Part shown: piece by piece, positions 17,873-27,090 of the stretch
Position numbering within the stretch: position 1 is the first letter of the stretch
How the letters are laid out: every line of letters begins with the position of its first letter
Program-made: the position numbers and the translations under genes
The notes under the pieces: model-generated
Database searches by the model: none
What the model was told of the DNA's origin: nothing
The model's input: only the letters and a program-made list of their open reading frames with translations
Source: Oscillatoria princeps RMCB-10
Lineage (GTDB): Bacteria > Cyanobacteriota > Cyanobacteriia > Cyanobacteriales > Oscillatoriaceae
DNA: 64,000 nucleotides
Assembly (NCBI GenBank): GCA_019359235.1
Contig: JAHHHT010000035.1
Location: 1 to 64,000, forward strand
Direction of reading: 5' to 3'

Positions 17873-19801
17873 ATGGAAAATTACCCAGTTTCTCCGATGG
17901 AAGACCTCCACGCCGCGATCCAAAGCCACAACCCATTTGACAAACCGGCGATTGTTAAAGATCCGGATGTCTGGGGGGAGGGATTCCCTGATGTTCCCAC
18001 CCTAAACGCTCACGCTTCTGATGCCGTTTTTCAGGCAATTGAGCGGGTTCGGACAAGTCAATCCAGCCAGGATAAGGTGACTTCATTCGTGATAACTGCT
18101 CAGCAGGGAGTGGGGAAAAGTCACATCATCAGCCGGATTCGCCACCGGCTTGAGCGCGAGGGCGGTGGTGTATTTGTGTATGCCAGCGTCGATAAATATG
18201 GTGACTTAAACCTGATTAAGTCCCAATTCCAGAAAACTTTGGCAGAAAGCCTGAAACACCTCGGCAGTCAAGGAGTCATGCAGTGGCAAGAAGTGGCGAC
18301 AGCGATGGTAAACAGCGTTACCAAAAAGCAGTTTACACCTACTGATATGATTGCCAATAAGTTTCCAGTAGAATTGGCAATAAGGAATAATTTGGTCGAG
18401 CGTTTGACGGGAGCAGTTCTCAAAAACAAGCCTCATGCAGATCCCTATATTGTCCGGGCTATTTTGTGGACGCTCTCAGAGACTCGCGCACCTTTTGCAA
18501 TCAAATGGCTGTCGGGTGAAGAACTGGAGCAATCTCATGCTGTGGAGCTGGGATTGCCTAATCCTAGGATAACCAACCAAGACGGAGAAAATAAAGCCCT
18601 TGATACGGTTCGTCAAATTTTGAATTTGGTGACGGCTTACCAAACGACAATTATTTGCTTTGACGAAATAGATGTTCTTAACAACTGTAATGAGGTTGGG
18701 CTGACAACTCCCCAGTTAGTGGCTGATTTAGTTAAAAGACTGTTTGATACAGTCCATCAATCGCCAAGCAGCACAGGGGTTGTCTTTCTCACGGTAATGA
18801 TGCCTGATACCTGGGCAAATACTGTTAAGCTACTCGGTGGGGGAATACCGGATCGCGTTTCAGCCAAAGGCTCTCCAATTGATTTGAAACACCTGGGGGG
18901 AGATTCTTTCGTTGAATTAGTCTCCCTGTGGCTGCAAGAGTTTTACCATTCCCGAAATTTAACGCCCCCTCAACCGCTCTACCCATTTGAAGAGACTCAA
19001 CTGAGAGAATTGGCTGAACAAAAACCAACTGTACGGGAAGCTTTGCGATGGTGTGCGGAGAACTTTAAGGTTCCCGCACCTCGACTTCCAGAAAATCCAG
19101 CTGAACGATTTGAACTGGCTCTCACGCGAGAACTTGAGGCTGATTTGAAAGAGCATCTAGAGAATAATTCCCGGATTGCTGAGGCGCTCAAATTTGGCTT
19201 TCATACTCTGACAGGGCAGACGGTGGAAGGGGTGACGATTGAAGCGGTAACAGATGTCTTAGGGAAAACGGGCATCAAAGACAAGTATATCAACTTCAAG
19301 GTTAACGGCAAAGAAAATGGCAAAATTGTCAAAATTGGCGTGGCTGTTCTGGAGGGCAAGTCTAACTCACTGGTGTACGGTTTGGAGCGGTTAACCAAAT
19401 ACGAAAAATACGATCTGACTCGGGGATGCTTAGTTCGCTCCGCAGGAAAGACAATTAGTCGCAACTCCATGTCTTACTTCTGGCTCCACCAACTGACATC
19501 AAAAATGGGCGGTGAGTTCGTGGGACTAAAAAAAGAGGAACTTCTGCCACTTTTCGCCGTTTATTCCGCATTTCAAAAACGGGAAGTTTACAAGTTAAGC
19601 GAGGAGCAATTTTTCGAGTGTGTTTCTCAGAAGCGGCTAACGCTGGAGAATCCTTTACTGCGAGAAATTTTGAGCGATCCGTCCGGTCATATTCCCGATG
19701 GGCTCGTCGAGGATGACACTAAATATGTAGAAGATTATAGCGAAAAATCTGGGGATTATCGCAAAGATGACTGGTACGATCTGGGTGATTTGTTTAATTA
19801 A
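17873..19801 (+). CDS. P-loop ATPase of cassette copy 3
   Basis: 642 residues from the ATG at 17873, chosen because it aligns with the start of copy 2; the upstream frame from 17843 adds ten unmatched residues. Walker A is AQQGVGKS and Walker B IICFDEID, so both catalytic-type acids are present. Conserved blocks are SHNPFDKPAIV, QSSQDKVTSF, TPPQPLYPFEETQLRE, PTVREALRWCAENFKV and FDLTRGCLVRS-type (here YDLTRGCLVRS). The C-terminus is acidic, as in copy 2. It lies 60 bp after the winged-helix gene and 2 bp before the nuclease gene. Confidence 0.88.
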   Translation: MENYPVSPMEDLHAAIQSHNPFDKPAIVKDPDVWGEGFPDVPTLNAHASDAVFQAIERVRTSQSSQDKVTSFVITAQQGVGKSHIISRIRHRLEREGGGVFVYASVDKYGDLNLIKSQFQKTLAESLKHLGSQGVMQWQEVATAMVNSVTKKQFTPTDMIANKFPVELAIRNNLVERLTGAVLKNKPHADPYIVRAILWTLSETRAPFAIKWLSGEELEQSHAVELGLPNPRITNQDGENKALDTVRQILNLVTAYQTTIICFDEIDVLNNCNEVGLTTPQLVADLVKRLFDTVHQSPSSTGVVFLTVMMPDTWANTVKLLGGGIPDRVSAKGSPIDLKHLGGDSFVELVSLWLQEFYHSRNLTPPQPLYPFEETQLRELAEQKPTVREALRWCAENFKVPAPRLPENPAERFELALTRELEADLKEHLENNSRIAEALKFGFHTLTGQTVEGVTIEAVTDVLGKTGIKDKYINFKVNGKENGKIVKIGVAVLEGKSNSLVYGLERLTKYEKYDLTRGCLVRSAGKTISRNSMSYFWLHQLTSKMGGEFVGLKKEELLPLFAVYSAFQKREVYKLSEEQFFECVSQKRLTLENPLLREILSDPSGHIPDGLVEDDTKYVEDYSEKSGDYRKDDWYDLGDLFN

Positions 19802-19803
19802 GC

Positions 19804-21279
19804 ATGAGCGAATCCCTTATGCTCCAAACAGCGCTAGTTCTACCGGCTCCCGATGTGGAAGCCTTAATCCAAGGGCGAACAATCTTAGCTATGCCTCGGA
19901 TATTCCTAAATCCGGGGCGAGCATTTTCCCTCTACCCAGCTGATGCCTCGATTAATTTACTCCCTCCCCCTCGTTACTATAACTCAAATTTCTTGCCTGT
20001 CGCTCAAACTTCTATCAGTCAGCTGGGTGAGCAGACGGTGGCGATTAAAGCCTGGGCGAAGTGCGAACTCTGCCAAATCGTAGATAGCAGTGAATCTTTA
20101 GATGCCCTGTCGCGGCTGACAGTATGGACACCTGAGGCTTTACAGGAAACACTCGCGCAGCGACAGCGTATTTTTCTGGCTTTCTTGCGCGTCTATAAAC
20201 TCCCCGATCCGGTTCAGGTACGGGTATATGCTCGCGAGCGTTATTTTGTGCCTTTACCCCAAGGTATTGGGGTAACTGACTCTGTGCCGGTGATCAGCGA
20301 TTCTCTATTCGCCCACCGGCGGGTGAGGCTGGAAAATCGAGAAGTGCCGGCGCATCCTGAATTGGAAGAATTGCAGGCGGAACTCGCCCCTCTCGCCCTC
20401 AGTAACCCAGCCGCTAAACAGCTAGACGAGGAACTCAAAATTTTTCTGGGTTGGGGTGGGGAGGTACCGGTGAATCAACCCGATGCAGATTTGGATTGGA
20501 TTAGAACTATTGCTGAAGTTGGCAACTCCAGCGACGGTCAAACCTTTGAAAAACTTGTCCGCCGCAGTTTCGTCAAACTCGGTTTCTCCAACTCCAACCG
20601 CAAGCCAGAAGCTAGCCTCGATCCCAATGCAACCGGCGGCGCTGGGGGTTTAGATTTCTATTGCCAAACTCCCTATTCTGTGGTTGGGGAGTGTAAAGCC
20701 AGTCAAAATGAAAGTGTGCCCAATAGTGTGTCCTCCCAGCTCATTCATCTGGGTCACACACATCTCGGTAAAGAACTGTTTGACCGCTCAATCAAGATAA
20801 TTGTTGCGGCTGGCTCCTTAACTAGACACGCTAAACGTGCAGCTATTGAAAACAAAATAAATGTTATGCGCCCTAAAACTCTGCAAAGACTACTTGAACT
20901 GAAAGCAAAACACCCTGGCTCTGTAGACTTGTTAGAGCTAAAACCCTATTTGCTGCAAGCCCCTTTTGGTGAGGATGCTGAGACTGAGGTGAACCGCTAC
21001 ATTGACAATGTGTGGCAAAAACTTAAGCTGCGTTCGCATATCCTCAGGCTAGTGAAAGATTTCTTGGACAGAACAAAAGGTGAAAGTGTGTGTTTCAGTC
21101 AGCTTCACGGGGTTTATGTCTATTCCAATCCACCTCAACCTTTGTTAAGTCGCGAACAATTGCGCGATATTTTGATTGAGCTTTCTTCTCCGCTGACGGG
21201 TTACTTAGGGCGCGATGAGGCGAGTGACTGGGAGAGCGATCACTTTTACTTCCTCCGCGAGTTGCCGGTGGATGGTTGA
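19804..21279 (+). CDS. DUF1802-like / PD-(D/E)XK nuclease of cassette copy 3
   Basis: 491 residues, homologous end to end to the protein at 15168. The N-terminal DUF1802-like part contains QGRTILAMPRIFLNPGR and LTVWTPEALQETL. The nuclease core keeps all key residues: Glu in GQTFEKLVRRSF, Asp in GGLDFYC and ECK in VVGECKAS. The segment between the Glu helix and the Asp strand is longer here (SNSNRKPEASLDPNATGG), the main difference from copy 2. It ends SSPLTGYLGRDEASD...YFLRELPVDG. The ATG follows the ATPase stop by 2 bp. Likely the active nuclease of the cassette. Confidence 0.86.
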   Translation: MSESLMLQTALVLPAPDVEALIQGRTILAMPRIFLNPGRAFSLYPADASINLLPPPRYYNSNFLPVAQTSISQLGEQTVAIKAWAKCELCQIVDSSESLDALSRLTVWTPEALQETLAQRQRIFLAFLRVYKLPDPVQVRVYARERYFVPLPQGIGVTDSVPVISDSLFAHRRVRLENREVPAHPELEELQAELAPLALSNPAAKQLDEELKIFLGWGGEVPVNQPDADLDWIRTIAEVGNSSDGQTFEKLVRRSFVKLGFSNSNRKPEASLDPNATGGAGGLDFYCQTPYSVVGECKASQNESVPNSVSSQLIHLGHTHLGKELFDRSIKIIVAAGSLTRHAKRAAIENKINVMRPKTLQRLLELKAKHPGSVDLLELKPYLLQAPFGEDAETEVNRYIDNVWQKLKLRSHILRLVKDFLDRTKGESVCFSQLHGVYVYSNPPQPLLSREQLRDILIELSSPLTGYLGRDEASDWESDHFYFLRELPVDG

Positions 21280-21292
21280 GCCACAGTCGGCT

Positions 21293-21327
21293 TGTAGGGT
21301 GCGTTGCTAAGAGCAACGCACCCTACA
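21293..21327. terminator. 16-bp palindrome after cassette copy 3
   Basis: TGTAGGGTGCGTTGCT-aag-AGCAACGCACCCTACA is a perfect inverted repeat 14 bp past the nuclease stop. Half of it (gtagggtgcgttgctaagag) also follows copy 2 at 16655-16675, where it runs straight into the phzF fragment. It may terminate transcription. Confidence 0.7.
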
Positions 21328-21466
21328 ATAGCTTTTATATTTGATTTGTGAAAGCCTATAAACCCGGTTTATTTGAGAAACCTGGTTTCTGGCCACCGAT
21401 GTTTCACAAATCATTTATACCCGCTATAATATGATAATATAACTTGTGGCAGTCAGTCCAGCAAAC

Positions 21467-22033
21467 ATGGAAAACTCTCAGTCCCAAACCCCCTCACCGG
21501 CTCTCAACCGCATTGCCGTCATCGAGGGGGATATCACTCGGCAACGGGTGGATGCGATTGTCAACGCCGCCAACAGTTCCCTTCTCGGCGGCGGTGGCGT
21601 CGATGGCGCAATTCACCGCGCCGCCGGTCCGCAACTCCTGGAAGAATGCCGGCAGCTCAAAGGCTGTCGCACAGGAGAAGCCAAAATCACTCAGGGCTAC
21701 AAACTTCCAGCTAAATGGGTCATTCATACGGTTGGCCCAGTTTGGCAAGGTGGCTTTCGTAACGAGGATGAGCTATTAGCTCAGTGCTATCGCAACAGCT
21801 TGGCGCTCGCAGAACTTCACGGCATCCAAACGATTGCCTTTCCCGCAATTAGCACCGGCGCTTTCATGTTCCCGATTCAGCGCGCCACTGCCATCGCTGT
21901 CACAGAGGTCAAGCAGTTCTTAGAGAAAAATACATCGCTAGAAAAGGTTATCTTTGTTTGCTTCTCAAGCGAGCTATTGAATTGCTACCTGCAAGCTGTC
22001 AGGGAAATAATCGGCGCGAATTCAGGGGAGTAG
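21467..22033 (+). CDS. macro-domain protein (O-acetyl-ADP-ribose deacetylase type)
   Basis: 188 residues from the ATG at 21467; a GTG at 21446 is the alternative and neither has a clear ribosome-binding site. The macro domain starts at about residue 17 with IAVIEGDIT. The ADP-ribose-binding loops are [18 protein letters not shown] and [13 protein letters not shown]. Macro domains hydrolyse O-acetyl-ADP-ribose or remove ADP-ribose from proteins or nucleic acids. It lies immediately after the cassette array and before a toxin-antitoxin pair, a typical defence-island position; a defence role is inference. Confidence 0.93.
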   Translation: MENSQSQTPSPALNRIAVIEGDITRQRVDAIVNAANSSLLGGGGVDGAIHRAAGPQLLEECRQLKGCRTGEAKITQGYKLPAKWVIHTVGPVWQGGFRNEDELLAQCYRNSLALAELHGIQTIAFPAISTGAFMFPIQRATAIAVTEVKQFLEKNTSLEKVIFVCFSSELLNCYLQAVREIIGANSGE

Positions 22034-22224
22034 GAGCCGGCTCACCCTTTGTAGGGGCGGGGCAAGCCCGAGATAGTTCTCCCACAGCGAAGAGTCGTAA
22101 TAAACCCGCCCCCACCCCCGCCGGTGGCTTCCGCCAGCGCTGAAAAAAGCCGGCGGATGGTTGAAGCCGGTGAAAGGTACTCGCCGGGGTGAGTGCGCCG
22201 CGTGTCTGAATTAGTCTTGTGCGC

Positions 22225-22581
22225 TCATTCAGAAAGCGGCTGGCGGATGCGAAATTTATGCTTTAGCGCAATTACAATAGCACCGGCTGCCAAATCCTGA
22301 CTGTGGCGATTTAATACATCCGCAAGCAAAGCCTTTCTATCCGTGCGAGGCATATTTTCCAGGCGCAAAACTCCACAATGCGGCTTTCCCTGCTGCCAAA
22401 TCATTTGCTCAAAATCGCTGTCTGTTGTCAGGATAATTCGACCCTCTCTAACCGCCCAGTCTAAAATGTCACCATCCTTCATCCTGGGGTCGCTGTCACT
22501 GACAAAGATAACATCATGACCCATTTCTGTCAGCCACAGTCCTAAAGTCCTGCTGGCACTGACATCGATCAAAAATTTCAT
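22225..22581 (-). CDS. DUF5615 PIN-like toxin
   Basis: 118 residues. KFLIDVSASRTLGLWL, GHDVIFVSD, and ILTTDSDFEQMIW with its conserved Asp residues mark the DUF5615/Mut7-C-like PIN fold, a predicted ribonuclease. It follows the DUF433 gene by 9 bp on the minus strand, the usual order of this toxin-antitoxin type. The toxin assignment rests on family knowledge. Confidence 0.88.
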   Translation of the reverse strand: MKFLIDVSASRTLGLWLTEMGHDVIFVSDSDPRMKDGDILDWAVREGRIILTTDSDFEQMIWQQGKPHCGVLRLENMPRTDRKALLADVLNRHSQDLAAGAIVIALKHKFRIRQPLSE

Positions 22582-22590
22582 AGTTTTATC

Positions 22591-22830
22591 CTAGAGCGCA
22601 GCCACTCGCTCTACAATCTCTTCTTTAGCAACCAAGCGGTGAGCGTAGAGCAACGCCGCACGCACATCCTCCGGTTCTAGCTCTGGATAGTCTTCTAAAA
22701 TTTCTTGTGTGGTGGCTCCTTTAGCTAAAAGCTCCAATATGAGCGCCACCGATATCCGCAACCCCCGAATCACCGGCTTGCCGGCAAGGACATCTTTATC
22801 AAAGACGATCCGCGCTAATAAATCCTCCAT
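22591..22830 (-). CDS. DUF433 antitoxin
   Basis: 79 residues. FDKDVLAGKPVIRGLRISVA followed by LILELLAKGATTQEILEDYP is the classic DUF433 signature, a small helix-turn-helix-like family paired with DUF5615 toxins. It is the first gene of a two-gene operon and probably autoregulates it. DUF433 proteins are about 75-80 residues, as here. Confidence 0.92.
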   Translation of the reverse strand: MEDLLARIVFDKDVLAGKPVIRGLRISVALILELLAKGATTQEILEDYPELEPEDVRAALLYAHRLVAKEEIVERVAAL

Positions 22831-23017
22831 AGTCCTCCGGCTGTGATTGTATCTTTCAATATTTATCTTAACCGATTGGCAGCGTCGGGGCGCACTTCCG
22901 AAGCGCGAATTGCCGGCTTGACTGAGCGCCGGTGTCCAAAATCACCAAAGCCGGCACGCCAAATCTGGGAAAATCAGGAACAATCCCTAACCGTCTTTCC
23001 AGACAGAGGAACGCTCA

Positions 23018-23459
23018 ATGGAAATCCCCGAAATCACTGCCCAACTCCTAGCTGCCAAAAAAGCCAAGGGACTCAGCGCAAGCCGATTTGGAAAAAATTC
23101 TCGGGCGCGATGAGGTGTGGGTCGCCGCTCTCTTCTACCGGCAAGCCACCGCCTCCCCTGAAGAAGCCGAAAAACTCGCAGACGCCCTCGGACTCGCAGC
23201 GGCTGCGGTTGAACCGCTCACCGAGCCCCCCCTGAAAGGCTTGGGACCAGTCGTCCCCACAGATCCGCTGATTTACCGGCTCTACGAAATCATGCAGGTC
23301 TACGGCATGCCGCTCAAGGCCATCATCCACGAGAAATTCGGCGACGGCATTATGAGCGCCATCGACTTCACCCTGGATGTGGACAAAGAACCAGACCCCA
23401 AGGGCGAGCGCGTCAAAATTACCATGTCTGGCAAGTTCTTGCCCTATAAGAAGTGGTAG
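23018..23459 (+). pseudogene. cynS: cyanate hydratase with a +1 frameshift
   Basis: Cyanase converts cyanate and bicarbonate to ammonia and CO2. The ATG at 23018 after AGAGGA starts [20 protein letters not shown], the normal N-terminus. The frame then shifts: the expected [20 protein letters not shown] continues from 23079 in another frame. One extra base near 23077 explains this. Downstream everything is intact, including the active-site Arg and Glu in YRLYE and Ser in [10 protein letters not shown], and the C-terminus ends normally at GKFLPYKKW. Only one lesion is visible, so this is either a recent pseudogene or a sequencing error. A shortened protein from TTG 23088 would lack the N-terminal helical domain. 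Confidence 0.9.
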
Positions 23460-23600
23460 CGCTCGCCCTGTAGGGCCTTTGATCACCGGCACAGCGCCGG
23501 CAGAGAGCCCTCTGCGCCGGCGTCCCGCCAGCTCGCCAGTCGCTTATACCCTGGGTACATTTGCCGTTTTTGCAGGAAAACGGTAAAATTAGATACAGAA

Positions 23601-24071
23601 ATGAAACAGTTTTACCTCATGTACCTCTCAACTTCCGACATATCCACTTATCCCAGGAGCCGCGCCGAGCTCAGACTCTCCTATCGCGGTGCCAGCACGG
23701 CATACGAACTCCCCACCATCGACATGCTCGAAGGCGATATTGGCGGGACATATCGGGGCCAGCCTTGGAGATTGCGCTATCCCAGACACATCCCGGAGGT
23801 TCAGCCGATTGCCGAGTTGAAATATCGGGGCGTTCCCTACCGCACCGGCGTGCCGGCTTCTGCCGACGCCTGCGTCCCACCCCCAGCCGCACGCTGGCAC
23901 CCAGCAGCCTTCATCTCCAAATCCCGCAAAACCGTCCTCTGTGAAACGGCCAAAATTCACCGCGCCAATCTCTACGACAACCTGGAACGGCGCATGCAAG
24001 CAGCCATTGCCAGGGGGGATAAAAAACTGCTCCAGCTGCTAGAAAGCGAGTTCCAGCAGCTGGCTTGCTGA
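23601..24071 (+). CDS. DUF4278 domain protein
   Basis: 156 residues. The domain is shown by the repeated YRG motif: LSYRGASTAYELP, GGTYRGQPWRLR, and LKYRGVPYRTG (residues about 26-100). The C-terminal helix LYDNLERRMQAAIARGDKKL is charged. The family is almost confined to cyanobacteria and has no known function that I recall. Its last 33 bases overlap the 3' end of the convergent HAD gene. Confidence 0.85.
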   Translation: MKQFYLMYLSTSDISTYPRSRAELRLSYRGASTAYELPTIDMLEGDIGGTYRGQPWRLRYPRHIPEVQPIAELKYRGVPYRTGVPASADACVPPPAARWHPAAFISKSRKTVLCETAKIHRANLYDNLERRMQAAIARGDKKLLQLLESEFQQLAC

Positions 24072-24740
24072 AGGGCACCCCTCTTCCCTGGGGCGCGGCT
24101 TGTCCCGGTTCAGCCAGATGCCGCGCAAACCGGCTCGGGTGGCTCCTTCCCAGTCTTCTTTATAACTGTCGCCAATGTGCAGGGCGGCTTCCGCTGAGCA
24201 GTCATGTTTTTGCAATGCGGCGGCAAAAATTTGGGCGTCTGGCTTCGCCGCACCCACCTCGGTGGAAACGGTCACTGAGGTGAAAAACTCGGCCAAATCC
24301 AGCGCCCGCAACACTGGGCGCAGCCGGGAATCAAAATTAGACAGCACGCCCAGCGGAATGCCTTGCTCGCGCCACCCCTCTAGTGCCGGTCGCACATCAG
24401 GATAGACAAACCAGGGCTCGGCGGTGGCGAAGTGATCGTACAGTTCGGCAAAGAAACTGTCAAACTTGGGGAACTGGTTGAGGACACCGGCACGCTCGAA
24501 GGTGTTGCGGGCTACGTCTCGCCACCACTGGAACTCCCGCTGGGGAATCTCCGCCGGCTCAACCCCCGGAAAGCATGCCGGTTCGGAAGCCTTGAAGCTG
24601 TCGAAAAAGGCCCGATTGAGCGCCTCCGCTGAAACCTCAACTCCAAACCGGCTCGCCAGCCGGCCATACACCTCGCCCACACTGCCCCGCACGCCAAACA
24701 GGGTGCCGGCGGCATCTAGAAAAATTACTTTCGGTGGCAT
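24039..24740 (-). CDS. HAD-family hydrolase (HDHD3/REG-2-like)
   Basis: 233 residues. Motif I is FLDAAGTLF with the nucleophile Asp9; the +2 position is Ala instead of the Asp typical of HAD phosphatases, as in the HDHD3/haloacid-dehalogenase-like branch. Motif II is VLSNFDSR, motif III the Lys in GAAKPD, and motif IV IGDSYKEDWEGA. The alpha-helical cap lies between residues 15 and 100. The substrate cannot be told from sequence. Confidence 0.9.
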   Translation of the reverse strand: MPPKVIFLDAAGTLFGVRGSVGEVYGRLASRFGVEVSAEALNRAFFDSFKASEPACFPGVEPAEIPQREFQWWRDVARNTFERAGVLNQFPKFDSFFAELYDHFATAEPWFVYPDVRPALEGWREQGIPLGVLSNFDSRLRPVLRALDLAEFFTSVTVSTEVGAAKPDAQIFAAALQKHDCSAEAALHIGDSYKEDWEGATRAGLRGIWLNRDKPRPREEGCPSASQLLELAF

Positions 24741-24774
24741 TGCAACTTTGGATTTTCGATCGCTGGATTGCTAC

Positions 24775-24941
24775 TATAGCAGCAGTCATATTGGTTAGGA
24801 CGTAGGAATTGCGTTCCCTCCGATAGCGAAGCGGGACGCGACAGCGTCCTTCCCAGAGACCTTGAGGGCAGGCGAGACGCCTGCCCTACGCCTTTTATCC
24901 CTAGGCCACTGATGTCCGTGCCCAATATGACTGCTGCTATA
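24775..24941. mobile_element. MITE copy B with perfect 20-bp terminal inverted repeats
   Basis: Starts tatagcagcagtcatattgg and ends with its exact reverse complement at 24922-24941. The 167-bp element has no coding capacity. The interior shares the ggacgtagga/ttccctccga and gcaggcgagacgcctgcc words with the other copies. Confidence 0.85.
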
Positions 24942-25302
24942 ACAGCTTACCCAGCTGCCAAACCCAGTCCCCCCGCCCGATGAAAATCTCCCCCCCGCTC
25001 GCTGTTCAGGCCACGGGAGCAGTAAAACGGTTTACGACTAAATGATTTTCAAAAAAGTCCGAATTCAGACCTGTTTTGTATATATGCTTTCTTCCGGATA
25101 TTATCAAATTTACTCTTGACCTGTCCCCCAGACGCCCATCTCCGCGTCCCGAAACGGCTCAGATATTATGCTTTTAATTTGTTATTGGGCTGAGGAGTAT
25201 AGCCTCCTGAGTTGCTTTATCAGGAAGAACCTGGAACGATAGAGTCGAGATGGGTAGTACACATTAAATGCGCAACAGCTTGTTGCTGGGGGCGGGGGTT
25301 GA

Positions 25303-25363
25303 GAAAGGAGGCTCTGCCTCCAGCGTCGCGTTCCCAGCTTGAGCTGGGAACGAGAGCTTGTCG
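25303..25363. repeat. GGCTCTGCCTCC / GTTCCCAGC palindromic repeat
   Basis: gaggctctgcctccagcg is followed by the palindrome CGTTCCCAGCttGAGCTGGGAACG. The same composite recurs at 31401-31450, 32941-33060 and 56034-56080. Confidence 0.85.
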
Positions 25364-25370
25364 CCTGAGA

Positions 25371-25497
25371 TATAGCAGTAGCCACTTAGGGCACGGACGT
25401 AGGACAGGCGTTCCCTCCGACCCTGTACCTTAGGGCACGGACGTAGGACAGGCGTCTCGCCTGTCCCAGTATCCTAAACTGACTGTCTGCTGCTATA
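25371..25497. mobile_element. MITE copy C
   Basis: Starts tatagcagtagccacttagg and ends actgactgtctgctgctata. The interior contains a direct duplication of ttagggcacggacgtaggac. Confidence 0.75.
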
Positions 25498-25507
25498 GTT
25501 CCGAGAG

Positions 25508-26698
25508 TCAGGAAAGCATTTCTTGGAGGGGCTGAGTAATCCAGTTGAAAGCGACTTTCAGCTGGTGGTCGAAAGTGGGCATGCGGTAGAGGTAGGTGAG
25601 ACGCCGGACGAGGTTGGCGAGAGGGCCATCGAGTTTGACGCCCAAGCCGGTGAGGGTGGCGCTGTCGATTCCTAAAGTCATCATTTCTCCCAGCCCCTGG
25701 TAGCGGAAGGGCAGCAGGGGGCGCTCGGTGAGAGACGCCCAGATATTCCAGGCGACATAATCCGCCAGCTGCATGGCGGCCTGGGCGGTTGAGGGCACAC
25801 GCTGGCCCTCAGCATCCAGGCAATCGGCCAAGTCTCCCAGGGCGAAGATTTCTGGACGCTCTGCCACTTGCAGTGCCGGTGTGGTGGCGAGCTGTCCGCG
25901 CTGGTTGTGCTTGAGGGGGAGCGATCGCACCGCCGGCGCGACCCGCGTTCCCACTGTCCACAGCACCAAATCCACGGGGATGGTGTCTGCCTGTCCTTTG
26001 TAGAGGAGCGAGATGGTGTCTGCGGCAATTGATCGCACTGCGGTTTCCAGATCGATCCAGACACCCCGCTCTTCCAGCGCCTTGGTGGCGGCTTGCCGGT
26101 TAAATTCGCTAGAGGTGCGAAGTATCGTGTCGGTTTGCTCAACCAGCCGCAACCGGCCCCGTTGGCCCAGCCGGTCGGCCAGCTTGCAAGCCACTTCGAC
26201 GCCGCTGTAACCGGCACCGACAACCGCCACCCGAATAACATCTTTGTCTGACGCCTCCAGCACTCGCAGTCGCTCTTCCAGGCGATAGGCGTCGGCAATG
26301 GTGCGGAACGGCAAAGCGTGCCGGTCGGCACCCGGCACCATATCCAGAGGCGTTTCCCCGCCGAGGGCGAGCACCAGCCAGTCGTAGGGGAGATCGTGAC
26401 CGTCGTGCAGGCGCACCCCCTTGGATTTCAGGTCAATCCCAGCCACCTCGGCTTGATAGAAGCGCACGCCGGTGTTGGCCAAGAGTTCTTCAAACGGTGG
26501 GGCGATCTCCCAGGAACGCAGTTCGCCGGTGACGAGTTCGTAGAGCAGGGGCGAAAACAAAAAGCGGTCATTTTGATCGACCAGCACAATTTCCGGTTTC
26601 TCTGGCTTTGTCCAGGGGAACTGACTCAATCGCAGAGCCGTGTAGAGACCTCCAAAGCCTCCACCGAGAATGCAAATGCGTGCGGGCTGTTCTGTCAT
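25508..26698 (-). CDS. ndbB: type II NAD(P)H dehydrogenase, NdbB type
   Basis: 396 residues. A flavoprotein of the two-dinucleotide-binding-domain family. The FAD site is ICILGGGFGGLYTALRL (residues 8-24), the second Rossmann motif VAVVGAGYSGVE precedes the NAD(P)H site, and FALGDLAD binds FAD near the C-terminus. The sequence is close to the cyanobacterial NdbB group (Slr1743 of Synechocystis), known to reduce demethylphylloquinone in vitamin K1 synthesis. Non-proton-pumping, membrane-associated. It stands alone between repeat-rich spacers. Confidence 0.9.
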   Translation of the reverse strand: MTEQPARICILGGGFGGLYTALRLSQFPWTKPEKPEIVLVDQNDRFLFSPLLYELVTGELRSWEIAPPFEELLANTGVRFYQAEVAGIDLKSKGVRLHDGHDLPYDWLVLALGGETPLDMVPGADRHALPFRTIADAYRLEERLRVLEASDKDVIRVAVVGAGYSGVEVACKLADRLGQRGRLRLVEQTDTILRTSSEFNRQAATKALEERGVWIDLETAVRSIAADTISLLYKGQADTIPVDLVLWTVGTRVAPAVRSLPLKHNQRGQLATTPALQVAERPEIFALGDLADCLDAEGQRVPSTAQAAMQLADYVAWNIWASLTERPLLPFRYQGLGEMMTLGIDSATLTGLGVKLDGPLANLVRRLTYLYRMPTFDHQLKVAFNWITQPLQEMLS

Positions 26699-27090
26699 AG
26701 GTCTTTGAGCGGGCGATCTGTTGCGGGGGTACTCTTCTCACTTTAGCGAGAAACAGAGAAGTCTGGGAATGGGCATTGGGTATTGGGCATTGGGCATCAT
26801 CGCATTGCTAATTGGGGGTTTTAAGGAACCGCCATAGACGCCAAGAGCGCCAAGAGAAGATCGGCAAGAGGTTCGCTGCGCAAGTCCTGCTGGCATTTAT
26901 ATTTATCTGTCGTTCGGCAGATGCGGCTCTCGGTTCCGGGAGCAAAAATATGAAACTTTCTCTGAAGGTAGGTTTGCACCGGCACGAAGCCGAGCTTAAA
27001 ATGTAAATACCGTCGAGGCACAGGTAAGAGGGTGCGGGGTGGCTGTGCGGCGCGAGCCTCCCCCAAGTGTGCGCCCCATACCTGGAAGTG
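26699..27090. other. spacer with STRR and CGCCAAG repeat
   Basis: Contains a GGGCATT heptamer array (about 26771-26797) and a gccatagacgccaagagcgc block (26829-26848) related to one at 29488. No gene seen. Confidence 0.6.

Larger units (their letters stand above)
24741..25507. other. repeat-filled spacer
   Basis: 770 bp between the HAD and ndbB genes (both minus strand), with no gene. It holds two MITE-like elements (24775-24941 and 25371-25497) and a GTTCCCAGC...GCTGGGAAC palindrome block. Confidence 0.7.
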
